DNA of 64,000 bases from Cycas panzhihuaensis (Eukaryota; Cycadophyta): NCBI GenBank assembly GCA_023213395.1, contig CM041465.1, positions 197,849,741 to 197,913,740 of the forward strand. Direction: 5' to 3'. The translations under genes and the position numbers were made by a program. Below the pieces are notes generated by a model. That model did no database searches, was not told the DNA's origin, and saw nothing but the letters and a program-made list of their open reading frames with translations. Shown here piece by piece: positions 23,064-34,349 of the stretch; the first letter of the stretch is position 1, and the number at the start of each line of letters is the position of its first letter.

Positions 23064-23897
23064 CTATGTAAGTTCTTGATCACCATCTATAACAATGATT
23101 TCTTTAACCTTAGGAGTGGAGTCTTGATAAACTTTCATACTCTTTGAACTTGAATTAATGATTAAAGAAGGAACATCATTCAAGCTTAAATCAATATTTA
23201 AAGTAGGAATATCATCAATATAAGACTCATCCTTTATAGGACCATCAGATTCATATTTAATTTCCCATGAACTCATGGTGTCATCTATATGAACCTTTAC
23301 CAACTCATCACTTTTAATGTCTTCATCAATAGTTGTAGTCTCATCAATGCATTTAACCATCGTTTCTTTACATTCAGTAGAAATTTCATTAGTACTCATA
23401 CATTCTTCATCTTGACATGTCATTTCATCTATGTTGTTGATATTTTCTTCTTTCATTATACCTATACCATAACCATAACTAACATTAATTACCTTTTTAA
23501 TCATTCATTGTGTCTCTTCACGAGTTTGTTTAAATAATTCCTTTAGAAAATCCCAATCCTCTTTAGCAGTACTTGCATGTAGAATCATAGGAATGACAAA
23601 ATGGTATTCAGAAGGAAGATCAGTCTCATTGAATGTAGCATGAATCATAATGAATGTCTTTCTATCTTTCTTCTTAAGCATTTCCTTTTCTTCTTCATCC
23701 TTAGGGATATCATATTCGCCAATAACAATCTTCTGCAAACCTCTAGCTATGAATAAACATCTCATTTTAATTGTCCAATAGAAGTAGTCTTTACCTTTAC
23801 ACTTAGGTATTGGAAGAAACGAATCCCTTAGGTAGTATTCATTTGTTTTAGGAACATACATAACCACATCAATATCCTCCATGATTGTAAATGTCAT
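23064..23897 (-). CDS. gag: Copia-type Gag of the TR-GAG element (two near-contiguous ORFs)
   Basis: The - strand ORF 23897-23505 (130 aa) starts MTFTIMEDIDVVMYVPKTNE and contains KDYFYWTIKMRCLFIARGLQ, an alignment match to the FxGxNYxxWKxKMxxxL block of plant copia Gag (DUF4219/UBN2 type). This is followed by a KKDRKTFIMIHATF segment and TAKEDWDFLKELFK (the usual AKEAWDxL block). The next ORF 23504-23064 (146 aa) follows after one stop and a shift; it is acidic, Thr/Ser/Asp-rich and has no recognisable zinc knuckle. Gag would package RNA. The domain is in better condition than most genes here, but the frame break suggests it is also decaying. Confidence 0.75.
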
Positions 23898-24159
23898 TTT
23901 CTAACACCACACCCCTTTTTCAATCAACAAATTCACCTATCAATCTCAACAAACTTTCTCATGTCTTATGTCCCTCACAGCATTGACTTTGTCATCACAT
24001 CATTCCCTTATGTATCTCCTATATTGTCAAACAATCACATACAACAAGTATCTAAAACACTTACTTCACTATCAAATCAATGTTTAAGCCACATACATCT
24101 CACAGAAATCATGCATACCTCTTGTCACCATTAAATTGTCAAGATACATACTTCACTTA

Positions 24160-24785
24160 ATTGCCCAAAACACAACTCATGCCATTACACCACTCAACAA
24201 TTTTACTTCCCTATAACCAAAAAACTCATACTTCTTTATCCATTCAATTAATTAGAACTCATCATCAAACATGCCTAATTTCATCCTTAAAACATGTCAG
24301 TAACCTCACATGTAATAAGCACCTTATTACCTCAAATTCCCATAAAGATCACATTCCAAAGAGTACTAAGTCACGAACTTACTCATGTAAACACATGCAT
24401 AATCGCCTCAACAAAACACATGTAATAAGGTACTCAATTGTCATTTAAATAATCACCATCTTACATCTCAAATTACCAATAAGTACCCACATACCCATAA
24501 ATCTCCTTCACATAAATCACTTTCCAAGAAGCACTAAGTTACCATATGCCACCCAACTGATTCATGCAAACACATGCATTATTACTTCATCAACATACTA
24601 TGTCATTGTCACAATAGCTCTCTCATACGAGCATATGTAAGAAAGCGCTCAAATTGCCATCAAATAATCACCATCATACATCTCAAATCACCAATAGAGT
24701 ACCAAATACATTCACAACAATATGGCTTAACGTTGTCTCACATTACAATAGTACTCTCCCATGCACAACATATGTAAGAGAGCCT
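24160..24785. repeat. Degenerate tandem repeat in the leader of the TR-GAG element
   Basis: Blocks recur at about 217 bp spacing: AATAATCACCATCTTACATC near 24450 and AATAATCACCATCATACATC near 24667, each followed by CTCAAATTACCAATA-like sequence. CATGTAAACACATGCAT near 24385 and CATGCAAACACATGCAT near 24563 follow the same rhythm. This lies in the 1.6 kb between primer-binding site and gag; the + strand ORFs there are artefacts. Confidence 0.6.
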
Positions 24786-25545
24786 TAAACAGTGACCTCA
24801 TATTGCAACATTACCCAACTTATGTAAATCACATGCAAGATAGAACTATGGTAATGCCAAATTTTACTACTTCATTGTCAATTAAGAGTGCAAAACACTT
24901 ATATTACCTCATTACCATTACCTCATTCATGTCACCATATCAATATGAAACCCTTAAATTCCTAAAAAATGTATTTCTGAAAAAAAAATATAGCTCAAAA
25001 ATACATAAAATATAGATGAAAATGATGGCCTCTGAAATACGATTCTAATAGTTTAAATGAAATTCAATTATGATATCTAGATCAAAAGTTATGCCACTTT
25101 TAATAATTTCATAATTAGAGTTTATAGGGACTGTAATAGTACTTTATGATAAACTACTAATAACTTTTCACCCTAAACTCTGATGAACCTTAAATAAATT
25201 CCATTATAAAGTAAATTCAAAAACACAAAGAATAAAAGAAAAATTGAGGTCATTTGGATACCTGTAGCCAAAGTTATGGCCCTTTGAAGTTGAGGTTGCA
25301 AATTTGTCCTAAAAATGACAGAAAAAAAGTAGGCCGAAATTAATTATGCTACAATTTTTGCACTTTCAGCCTAAAATTTGTAGTGCAGTCACTCAAATTT
25401 TACAGAATGAGCTATTTCGTCTCAATTTCATCATTACTTTTCAGAAATTTCAACGTTTATTCTCTCAAATATGCTTTGCACCCTTGATGGTACCTCCCAA
25501 ATCACCGCTCCAATACTGAACAAAAATACCTCTCTCAACCTGGGT

Positions 25546-25557
25546 GCTCTGATACCA
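25546..25557 (-). other. Primer-binding site (tRNA-iMet) of the TR-GAG element
   Basis: The - strand reads TGGTATCAGAGC with no mismatch to the classical plant initiator-Met site, directly abutting the 5' LTR. Confidence 0.9.
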
Positions 25558-25787
25558 TGTTGGACAATAGAACCTGTAGAAGATATTTATAAATAGAACA
25601 AACACAACAAAGCACCTCCATAGGATTGAACAATACCCTTAAAGTACCTCAAATTGTATTAACAAAACATCCTTATAACATCATACAATATGATACACAA
25701 TATTGTGTATTTATAATATAAATCATGATGGTGAGAGTGGGACCCACTTGCATGTGGGACAAACAAATGTGCATTAATATTCCAACA
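25558..25787 (-). repeat. 5' LTR of the TR-GAG element
   Basis: 230 bp, TGTTGGAC...TCCAACA. Partner of 22490-22719; adjacent primer-binding site shows it is the 5' copy on the - strand. Confidence 0.9.
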
Positions 25788-27708
25788 TATACTAGGTGGC
25801 TATGATTTCATTTATCTAAGGGGTTGGGCCTCCTAAAGATGCTCCTCCTGTATTTAGTCCCTTTCAAAGGTCCTTCCCCCCATGAGATCCTTAATAGGAC
25901 CTTATGTAAAACTCAAAGACTATCCCTTTGTCTCGTTTGACATAAGGAGTTTTTCCCTTTCAATGAGCTTGGCTTACATGACATGATTGCCATCTCATCC
26001 ATTCTCATCATCTTGACTTTTATGAGGGGGTTCTTGAGCCATTACATATAGCTCCATCCTCTTCTCAATCCACTCCATCACCTACATATCCTATGGAAGG
26101 CTTATTGACAGTCATTTACTTATATGATATATTCATAGTTTCTAAGACTTAATTCACCTAAGTTTCTAACCTCTAAGTTATAGAAAAAAATTATAAGAAT
26201 TACCAAGCATAACTTGGCCTTCATGCCCATTACATCACTCTAATACTTGTATGTATTAAGAGTAACCTCCCCTTAAGGAGGGATAAAAATATTACCACTA
26301 TACAAACTATTAACATGATCTATTATATTTGGGACCCTCCTAATCTAGTGGTCATATAACTTATCCTTAAATCTATGACTTAGAAACTGAGTCTAGCTCT
26401 ATTTTTTTGCATGATAAGTCCATCATCTATGGCAACCATCCTTTATCCCCCTAGGACACACTTCATGATCCTTTGATCTTTAATTCTAAGCTTGAATATA
26501 TTTGATCTTTGGTTACTCAATCATCACCTCTTAGTAGTTTTTATATATCTTTTATCAATGCCACGATTCTAACTCTTTTGAGTATTCCTCATATCTCTTT
26601 GATTAGTGTGTCAATAGCTATGTTAATCTCCTTTCTAGAGATCAAAAGCTTATGTCTTGAGAAAAGGTTATCCATGGTTTTGATTACTTTGAAAATGATG
26701 AGGTATTATTGGAGTACCTTATGGGGGTGGCTCCCTATCTCCTTTTGAATCATCCTAAGTTGGGGTTTCAAAAATATCTTATTATTGGAGCCTATTATAA
26801 CTTAGGCCACATTTGATTCACTCATAGACCAAGCTCCTCTTCATTTTAAGGTAGGTAATATCCTCCTCATGGGAGGAATTATTGATATTATTCTCACCCC
26901 TAAAATGATCATAATTCAATACATAGAATGTTTTTCAGAGTTTTAATATATTTTTGTATACGAATACACTAATATGAAGGGCATAAACCTAATGGTCATC
27001 ATCCATAATTATACAACCATCCTTCAAGGTAAGCTTATAAGGCAAAATAATAGCCAATTCATCCCAAGTCCTCAATCATTATTAAGATGGAGTTTGAGAA
27101 GCTCTATAATATATGCTTAATTACATTGATAAAGTATCCATATTAGGTCTCTAACATAGTCCTAATGGTAAAGAAAAATGGGGCAATTCATATTTTCATA
27201 GAGTTTAGAGACATAAATAATGCTTAGCTTAAAAATAATCTTTTCCTACCTTTCATTAGTCAAATTATAGACAAGATGGTAGGGTTTAAAGTTATGTCCC
27301 TTATGGATGGTTTCTTGGGTTATAATCAAATTTAGATTTTGCTTGAGGATCATCACAAGATAGATTTTACAACTCCTTAGGGTGTGTTTGCTTATATAAG
27401 TAATGCCCTTTATCCTAAAAAATACTAGTTAAACCTATAATGGACTATGCACTTTATATTATATGATTTCATTAATACAATCCTTGAATTATTCATAGAT
27501 GTTCTACTTAGCCTCTTATGTAAATGGGGAAGCCATCCTATAGACCTTAAAAAATTATTTTTAAGTTGTAGAAAGTATGATATTAGCTTGAACCCATATA
27601 AGTTTATAGCTATCCTCATAGTAAGTAAACTACTACAGTTTATTATCTCAAAATAAGGAATGGTGGTTGAACTTGAAAAGATGAGGAAGATCCTTGAGAT
27701 GCCCCCAC
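25788..27708 (+). pseudogene. pol: Element E protease/RT (second fragment), Tat/Athila-type
   Basis: After the TR-GAG insertion, element E resumes. The first about 1 kb (gag end, protease) is too decayed to read in detail. Reverse transcriptase is clear from about 27060: SNIVLMVKKNGAIHIFIEFR, LMDGFLGYNQI, HHKIDFTTP, then in the 27447-27656 frame a region that aligns with the YVDDLLVKS block (the DD itself is lost) and SLNPYKFIAI. It ends in FIISK and KMRKILEMPP near 27660-27705. This order is diagnostic of the Tat/Athila branch. The sequence is cut at 27709 by the gypsy chromovirus-like element and continues at 34350. Confidence 0.75.
27704..27708. repeat. Target-site duplication CCCAC, left copy
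   Basis: CCCAC directly before the left LTR and again at 34350-34354 directly after the right LTR; exact 5-bp match. Confidence 0.85.
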
Positions 27709-28109
27709 TCTAACATAACCCTACCTTTCCTTAACAAGAGGGAACCACCAATAAGTAAGGATTAAAAGGTTTAGTAAGTTATGTGTATGGACCATTAAGT
27801 CGTCCAATAAGATGTAAGGCCACTAGGGCCACCAATAGAGTTATGCGTATGGATCGCTAAGTCGTCCAATAAGATGTAAGGCCGCTAGGGCCACCAATAT
27901 AATCATTAAGGATGAAGACCCTTACTTGTATATTTAAAGGGTTAAACCACTCGTAATGTATTGAGTATGATATCTTGAAAGGAGAAAGTACTTCGATACT
28001 CATTTTGGTGATTCATTTTCTATGATCTACTTGCGCATTCGTGTTATTTGGCTTTATTTTTGCTAATAATCACTTCTACGAGCCCAGATTTTTGAGAAGG
28101 AATGGTTCA
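27709..28109 (+). repeat. 5' LTR of the chromovirus-like element
   Basis: 401 bp; starts TCTAACATAACC (partner TATAACATAACC; ancestral TG lost in both), ends GGTTCA. Contains a 62 bp tandem duplication (27779-27840, 27841-27902) and a TATATTTAAA TATA-like box near 27932. Confidence 0.9.
27779..27902. repeat. Two-unit 62 bp tandem duplication within the LTR
   Basis: Both units carry TCGTCCAATAAGATGTAAGG and GCTAGGGCCACCAAT-like words. The same pair is present in the 3' LTR (34019-34142), so the duplication predates insertion. Confidence 0.85.
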
Positions 28110-28111
28110 AG

Positions 28112-28123
28112 TGGTATCAGAGC
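28112..28123 (+). other. Primer-binding site (tRNA-iMet)
   Basis: TGGTATCAGAGC two bases after the LTR end CA; exact match to the common plant primer site. Confidence 0.92.
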
Positions 28124-28707
28124 TGCGCTCGCGATCATGGGAAGCTACCCAGAATAACAAATTTTTTTTTCCTGTATGCTTGAGTACTTTCTCTCCCTAA
28201 GCAGAGATTAACGAAAGACCTTCACTCAGTACTCTCTCCAAGAAGATTGAGGAACGGTAGCAAGACAGATTAGAGGTCGCGAAGCGAAGGGGAATTTTAA
28301 CCTTCAGGTATCACAAGCAATTTATTTCTTCTACATTCAATTCAATTTTTAAGCTTTCTTTTTCTGCATTGGGTTATATTCCAAGGGTAGATAACACCGT
28401 TGGGTGGCTACCCTTTGTGTCCCCTCCCACCTCTCATTTCTGGGTAGATAACACTGTTGGGTGACTACCCAAGTAGTTAGGTAGAGACCCTGTATTGGGG
28501 GTCTTTAAAGATCATAGGGATCTATCGTTCTAGCTAAGCACATCGTGACTTTACTGGCTTTTGCGTGAAGGACTGGAGATAACACTCCTGAAGCAAGCCC
28601 TAGACAAAACCTAGCTACGGAAGTGTGCCTCCACGTACCTCCAGGTATATAGGAGGACCTCTTTAGGATTCCAAAACCCTCCCTAGAACAGGTAACCTAT
28701 TGGCCAC

Positions 28708-28970
28708 TGAAGTCTTGCAGTGCAGTGGTTAGCGGTTAGCGCCACGGGTTACCCGCTCAACTTCTGCATCAAAAGTTTATTGGCAAGCCTATAAGACCAA
28801 GCACACCTGATTCTGTAGTGGGTAGGACACATTTGATCATTCGTTGCTTCCCCTGCCCTAGTCTTAATCACAAGCCATCGATCGCCTGACCGTAACTTGT
28901 CAGAATAGTCAAGCCTCTGAAAAAAAAAAAAAAAAGAAAAAAAAAAAAAAAGAAAAGAAAAAGAGAGAGC
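28708..28970 (+). mobile_element. Putative tRNA-derived SINE within the element leader
   Basis: An A-box-like AGTGCAGTGGTTAGCG (28718-28733) is followed about 37 bases on by GCTCAACTTCT (28755-28765), which fits the B box GGTTCGANTCC apart from transitions. A unique body of about 150 bp ends in a long A-rich tail (28920-28970). Box order, spacing and the poly(A) tail are those of plant SINEs. GGTTAGCG is duplicated in tandem. No convincing target-site duplication was found, so the edges are approximate. The - strand ORF over this stretch is an artefact of the tail. Confidence 0.45.
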
Positions 28971-28978
28971 AAAGAAGG

Positions 28979-29009
<31 letters not shown>
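28920..29009. repeat. A-rich tract followed by (TA)n microsatellite
   Basis: Runs of 15 and about 16 adenines separated by G, then AG-rich sequence, then about 14 TA units. Fits a SINE tail that has expanded by slippage. Confidence 0.85.
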
Positions 29010-29422
29010 ACTTAGCTCTTGCTCTTGCTCATAGTGCAAAAAAAAAAAAAACCCTTATAACTCATATACCTCAATTCGATCAGCATCTCATAAGGGTCGT
29101 TTTGCACTAGGTTAGTCTATACCCCAATTTTCACTCTTTTTGTACCCGAGCTACTAGTGGGCCCCACCACTCTAAATTCACCTTAAAACTCATACATCCC
29201 ATTTCGATAAGGTTTTTATGCTCTTTCTAGTGGACTAAATATCTTGCTTATGTAATTTTGGGGTCAACAAGCTATAGACACCCCACATTCCCTTATTTGC
29301 CCCCTCTTTCCCATATAACAACTCCCTATTCTTATATCTCATTCTTTCTTGAATCTGTCCCACTTCATTCTTTCCCTTCTTTCTACTTATTCCCACTTCT
29401 TTAATCCCTTTCTTCAACTCCA

Positions 29423-30545
29423 ATGGTAAAAAATCAAACAGAAAAAATTTCTGAGTTGACCAATGATTTGTCTAACTTCAAAATAGAGGTCAGTGATAAA
29501 CTCAGTAGCATGCCTACAAAATCTGACCTGGACGACACTAGGGAAGAGATTATTAAACTGCTTCAATAGTGGGTGTCACCCCAACCCTAAAGCACATGAG
29601 CTTCTACCTCAATGGGCAACCAACCTCCCCCTTCTTTAGGAAGTAATGCACATATAGGAGGTTCTCCACCAAGACAGTCATTTTTCCACCATAAGATCAA
29701 CATTCCTACCTTTGATCCAGACGTGAATAGAGAGTGCACTGTCGGATTAATAAGTTAGAATCCTACTTCACTCTCCACCTAATGTCAGAAGAGGACCAAC
29801 TCTTATACACTTCCATTCATTTAGATGGTCGAACTCACCATTGGTTTAACTAGTGGAAGGAGGAATATCCCTCTCACCAAACTTGGTCCCACTTTACTAG
29901 TTGTTTCTTCGAGCAATATGAAGATACATGGAGTCAATCCTTTTTCACACAACTCACCCAGCTTAAGTAGACATCAACTATAGAAGCTTACATGGATGAA
30001 TTTCAAGCTTTATACAACCGCACACCACAAAGCCAAAACTTGGACAAACAAATAGTGATTGATATTTATGTGGTAGGACTCCAAGACCCTATTCAAATAA
30101 GATTAAAGACAATAGCAATTTACTCCCTTAAGGAAGCTTTCAAGTGGGCCCATGTAGTAGAAGCTGAGTTTGCAGTAGACAGACCCTCAGCCATTCAATG
30201 GGATAACTCTTGGTTCTCACGCAATAGATAAGCAGACCTCTAGCGACCTTGACCTTGATTTAATGATGTCTCTCATCCTCAAGTTGACTTCACATGTCCT
30301 CGACTATGACAAGATGATTCTCGACCATCTATTGATCACCAGAATAAGGATACATCCACCAAAAGAGTCTAGATTTATCAAGCTAAAGCACAATGTCGAC
30401 TTGAGATCAGCCTTTGTATGCAGTGTGCAGAAAAGTGGACTTCTGGGCATAGTCATTTTTGCAAAGCGCGGCGTATGGTTTTCTCAATTGACCCATCCCT
30501 CTCCCCTGACGATCCCTCTGATTTTGACTCTGACTAGGAGGCTGA
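29423..30545 (+). pseudogene. gag: Gag of the chromovirus-like element
   Basis: Starts at ATG 29423 (MVKNQTEKISELTNDLSNFK) with a coiled-coil-like N-terminus. After frame changes it reads IPTFDP (29710), YTSFHLDGRTHHWFN, then SFFTQLTQL and the clean 79-codon frame from 29992: MDEFQALYNRTPQSQNLDKQ, VGLQDPIQIRLKT. This is the Retrotrans_gag fold. A degenerate CCHC knuckle follows near 30415-30465 (CMQCAEKWTSGHSHFC). It is split by several stops and shifts. Confidence 0.8.
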
Positions 30546-33500
30546 TGATGAAACCCATGATGATCCTGCACTAGACCCCCAACCTAAAGTATCTATATCC
30601 ACTGTCACCACCTCCTCCTGCCCGGAACCCCTAAGAGTTAGAGGCATTCTCCACAAGACTCCAATATCTATCTTGATCAACGGTGGCACGTCACTTAACT
30701 TCATTGATATTTCAATTCCTAGACAACTTAACCTATATATTATCCCAAAAACTGGCTTCACATGTTCTCTACTAGGGTACCAGAAACTCCATTGTACAAG
30801 TGTTATTAAAAACCTCCAAGTCCAAATTGGCTCATACCTTTTGGTGTCAGACTTCTATGCCTTGTCAATAGGAGGATTTGATGCCACCTTAGGGATTCAA
30901 TGGTTGCAAACACTAGGGACCTATAGCACGAACAACTTGCCTACAAATCCATTCATTGCCTTCAAAGACCACATGGGGCGAAACCACAAAATTTATGGAA
31001 TGCAATCCCCCACTAACCAAGTGGTCTCTCCTAGACGTATGAAACACCATCTTCAATCTCACCTAGGGTATATAGTCTGCCTCAATAATATTCAAATCGA
31101 ACCATAAATTCATCCCTACATCCAGGATGCCATTACCTAATATAAACAAGTATTCGCCCCTCTGCCTGCCACCACCCCTCTTGACCGCAGTTTCTTTCAT
31201 ACAATTGACCTCCAATCTAACCATGACCCCATCACCCTTCAACCTTACCGTAGCTCATACTTCCAAAAGAATGAAATCGAGAAACTCACAAATGAGCTCC
31301 TCGACATGGGCATAATCCAACCTAGTAAAAGCCCTTATACAACCCCAATTGTCTTAGTTCAGAAGAAGGATGGCTCCTTTCGCCTCTATGTTAACTATAG
31401 GGAATTAAATAAGATTACCATTAAAAATAAGTTTCCCACCCCTCGCATAGATGACATGCTAGATGAAATCCATGGTGCAACCATCTTTTCTAAGTTAGAC
31501 CTCCAATCTGGTTACTACCAAATCCCAATTGCCCCACAAGATTGTCATAAGACAGCATTTCACATACATCATGGCTATTTTGAGTTTCGAGCAATGCCCT
31601 TTGGCCTTTGCAATGCCCTGGCAACCTTCCAAGCTCTCCTAAATAAAATCTTTGGGCCTTACCTTTGAAAGTTTGTCATAGTTTTCTTCGATGACATTCT
31701 TATTTATAGTGCCTGCCTGGATCTCCATATCTAACACTTAGAAATTGTTCTTCAAATATTGCAGAACCACCAACTCTATGCAAAACTATCTAAGTGTGAG
31801 TTCAGACAATCAGAACTCAAATATTTGGGTCATATCATATCATCAGAAGGGGTACGTGTAGACCCCGACAAAATATCAGTCATCACAACGTGGCTAATGC
31901 CTACCACTCTTACCCAACTACGAGCATTTCTTAGGCTCACAGGGTTTTATCGATGCTTTGTGCATAATTATGCTGCTCTTGCCACCCCATTAACTAACCT
32001 CCTTTATAAAGAGGCTTTTCAATGGTCTCCCGAAGCAGAGGCTGCCTTTTCCCACCTCAAGGTTGTAATGACCTCCACTCCAGTCCTCATCACTCCTAAT
32101 TTTAACCAACCCTTCGAACTTAAATACGATGCTTTAGGGTTTGGTTTAGGCATAGTCCTAATGCAAGACTCTCATCCCATTACATTTGAAAGCCAAAAAT
32201 TAAAAGATCATGAGCTTCATCTCTCTACATATCAGAAAGAAATGAAGGCTATTCTCCATGCTATTAATAAATGGTGGCAATATCTCTTAGGCTCTAAGTT
32301 TACTATTCTTACAGATCATCGTAGCCTCCATAATTTATTGACTCAGCCAGTCTTGTCTGAAGATCAAGCTAAGTGGGTTCATCGATTACAAGTCTTTGAC
32401 TTCTCCATAGCATATAAAAAAGGTAAAGACAATACAATGGTAGATGCTCTTTCACGTCTCCATCCTAACGACAATGTTTCTAACCCAAGCCTCCATGCCA
32501 TCAGTAACCCCCAACCCCTTTAGCTTGATGAACTATGTGTTGAAAATCAAGCCCAACCAGACTATCCTAATTGGAGGGAAAAAGTTCTCACCCATAAAGG
32601 TTGGTCAACCTTCAACAATCACCTCCTCTACCTCAATTGTATCTTTGTCCATCCCTCCTCCTTATTCATCCCTAAAATCCTAACAGAATACCACTCATCC
32701 CCCCTTGGCGGCCACTCTAGCTTTGATAAGACTTATCGACAGATTCGTGTAAATTTCTTTTGGCCCCATATGAATACCACCATATTCACCTTCGTATCAG
32801 AATGTGACACCTATCAACAAAATAAAGTAGAGACCAAACCTCTCCCTGGCCTTCTCCAACCATTAAATATTCCGTAAGGCAAGTGGTAAGATATTGCCAT
32901 GGACTTCATCACGGGCCTACCCCCATCTGTTGGCTTTGACTCCATTTGGGTAATCATTGATCGATTAACCAAGTACTCATACTTTCTCCCAGTGCACACC
33001 TCATATTCATCCTCCCGTCTCGCTGACTTATATGTCCAATTCATATTTCGCCTCCATGGTTTTCCATCATCTATCTTTTGTGACCGAGACCCTAAGTTTA
33101 CTAGCTCCTTTTAGCAAGAACTCTTTAAGGCTATTGGAACCTCATTTAACATGAGCTCTGCCTACCACCCACAAAGAGATGGTCAATCTGAGGTTCTAAA
33201 CAAAACTTTAGAAACTTATCTACGTTGCTTCACTTCAGAACACCAAGCTAAGTGGACCTCATGGCTTGCCCTGGCTGAGTATTGGTATAACTCCTCCCAT
33301 CATTCTGCCATTGGTATGTCTCCCTTTTTGGCTCTTTATGGATACCACCCAACTTCTCACCATTCCCTAGCCACAAACTTTAGAACAGCTTCTGTGCAAT
33401 AAAAGCTTCAAGAAATGGATCAAATCTTACATGCCCTTTGACAAAATCTAGCTAGTGCTCGAAATCGAATGAAGCAACTGGCAGGCTGCCACCAATCTGA

Positions 33501-33915
33501 TCGATCCTTTGATATTGGAGATCTAGTATACCTCCACCTCCAACCTTATAAGCAACAATCACTCAAGTCCCATCAAGGGCATAAACTAAGCCCCCACTAC
33601 TATGGCCCTTATAAGATCCTGCACAAAATTGGTGAAGTTGCTTATGCCCTTGAACTCCCCCCAAACACTAATATTTATAATGTCTTCCACATGTCCTGCC
33701 TAAAAAAATACCTTGGAGCTAAAGTTACACCCCACACAACCCTTCCCATTCTCTTTGAAGAACAAACTCTTATAGTTCCTCCTGATAAAATCCTTGCTAC
33801 CTACGCCTCGAAATCACATTATTTCTGAACACTTGGTACAGGGTCGATCATGCGATCTTGATGAAGCTACTTGGGAGTCAGAAGAGTTCATCTAGAAACA
33901 TCCTCATCTCCAACG
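30546..33915 (+). pseudogene. pol: Pol polyprotein: protease, RT, RNase H, integrase, tail with chromodomain-like end
   Basis: Frame 1 with stops only, until the end. Protease near 30670 (LINGGTSLNFID; D of the active site is now N). RT 31306-31770: IVLVQKKDGSFRLYVNYREL, FSKLDLQSGYYQIPI, MPFGLCNALATFQ, FFDDILIYS (31684-31710). RNase H 32020-32470: FELKYDALGFGLG, TYQKEMKAILHAI, TDHRSLHNLL. Integrase 32690-33420: a decayed HHCC region, AMDFITGLP, FCDRDPKFTSSF, AYHPQRDGQSEVLN (DDE residues visible). The tail GDLVYLHLQPYKQ, NVFHMSCLKKYLG ends at 33828. A one-base shift near 33805 hides a chromodomain-like RNHIISEHLVQ...DEATWESEEF. Normally it copies RNA to DNA and inserts it; about ten stops make it dead. 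Confidence 0.9.
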
Positions 33916-33934
33916 CTGCGAGGACTCAGCGTCT

Positions 33935-33948
33935 CAGAAGGGGGGACC
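33935..33948 (+). other. Polypurine tract
   Basis: CAGAAGGGGGGACC directly before the 3' LTR. Confidence 0.85.
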
Positions 33949-34349
33949 TATAACATAACCCCACCTTTCCTTAGCAAGAGGGAACCACCAACAAGTAAGG
34001 ATTAAGGGGTTTAGTAAGTTATATGTATTGACCATTAAGTCATCCAATAAGATGTAAGGCCACTAGGGCCACCAATAGAGTTATGTGCATGGACCGCTAA
34101 GTCATCCAATAAGATGTAAGGCTGCTAGGGCCACCAATAGAATCATTAAGTATGAAGACCCATACTTGTGTATTTAAAGGGTTAAACCACTTGTAATATA
34201 TTGAGTATGATATCTTGAAAGGAGAAAGTACTTCAGTACTCATTTTGGTGATTCATTTTTTGTGATCTACTTGTGCATTAGTGTTATTTAGATTCATTTT
34301 TGCTAATAATCACTTCTACGAGCCCAAATTTCTGAGAAGGAACGGTCCA
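33949..34349 (+). repeat. 3' LTR of the chromovirus-like element
   Basis: 401 bp, same length as the 5' copy; TATAACATAACC...GGTCCA, followed by the CCCAC duplication (34350-34354). Confidence 0.92.

Larger units (their letters stand above)
22490..25787 (-). mobile_element. Gag-only copia-like LTR element (TR-GAG type), 3.3 kb
   Basis: Two 230 bp LTRs (TGTTGGA...TCCAACA), a - strand primer-binding site complementary to tRNA-iMet (25546-25557), a - strand polypurine tract (22720-22728) and a near-perfect 5 bp duplication. The internal 2.8 kb holds a copia-type gag but no protease, integrase, RT or RNase H. This matches terminal-repeat retrotransposons with a GAG domain, which depend on an autonomous relative for enzymes. 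By eye the LTRs differ at about 24 of 230 positions. It is inserted in the gag of element E. Confidence 0.85.
27709..34349 (+). mobile_element. Complete Ty3/gypsy chromovirus-like retrotransposon, 6.6 kb
   Basis: Two 401 bp LTRs, exact CCCAC duplication, tRNA-iMet primer site (28112-28123), polypurine tract (33935-33948) and gag-protease-RT-RNase H-integrase in gypsy order. A GDLVYLHLQPYKQQSL tail and chromodomain-like end suggest a chromovirus, perhaps Reina-like; clade uncertain. By eye the LTRs differ at about 33 of 401 positions (about 8%). Pol from 30673 to 33828 is in one frame, broken only by about ten stops. It is inserted between the RT and RNase H of element E. Confidence 0.92.

Noticed and set aside
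28714-28770. Functional tRNA gene
   Set aside because: A- and B-box-like motifs are present, but no cloverleaf with an acceptor stem could be drawn and an A-tail follows; a SINE head fits better.
28749-29039. 96-codon - strand ORF with poly-Phe and Tyr-Ile repeats
   Set aside because: Translation of the poly(A) tail and (TA)n repeat next to the putative SINE; not a protein.
33949-34349. An envelope-like or additional ORF between integrase and 3' LTR in the chromovirus-like element
   Set aside because: Only about 35 bp separate the chromodomain-like end from the LTR.
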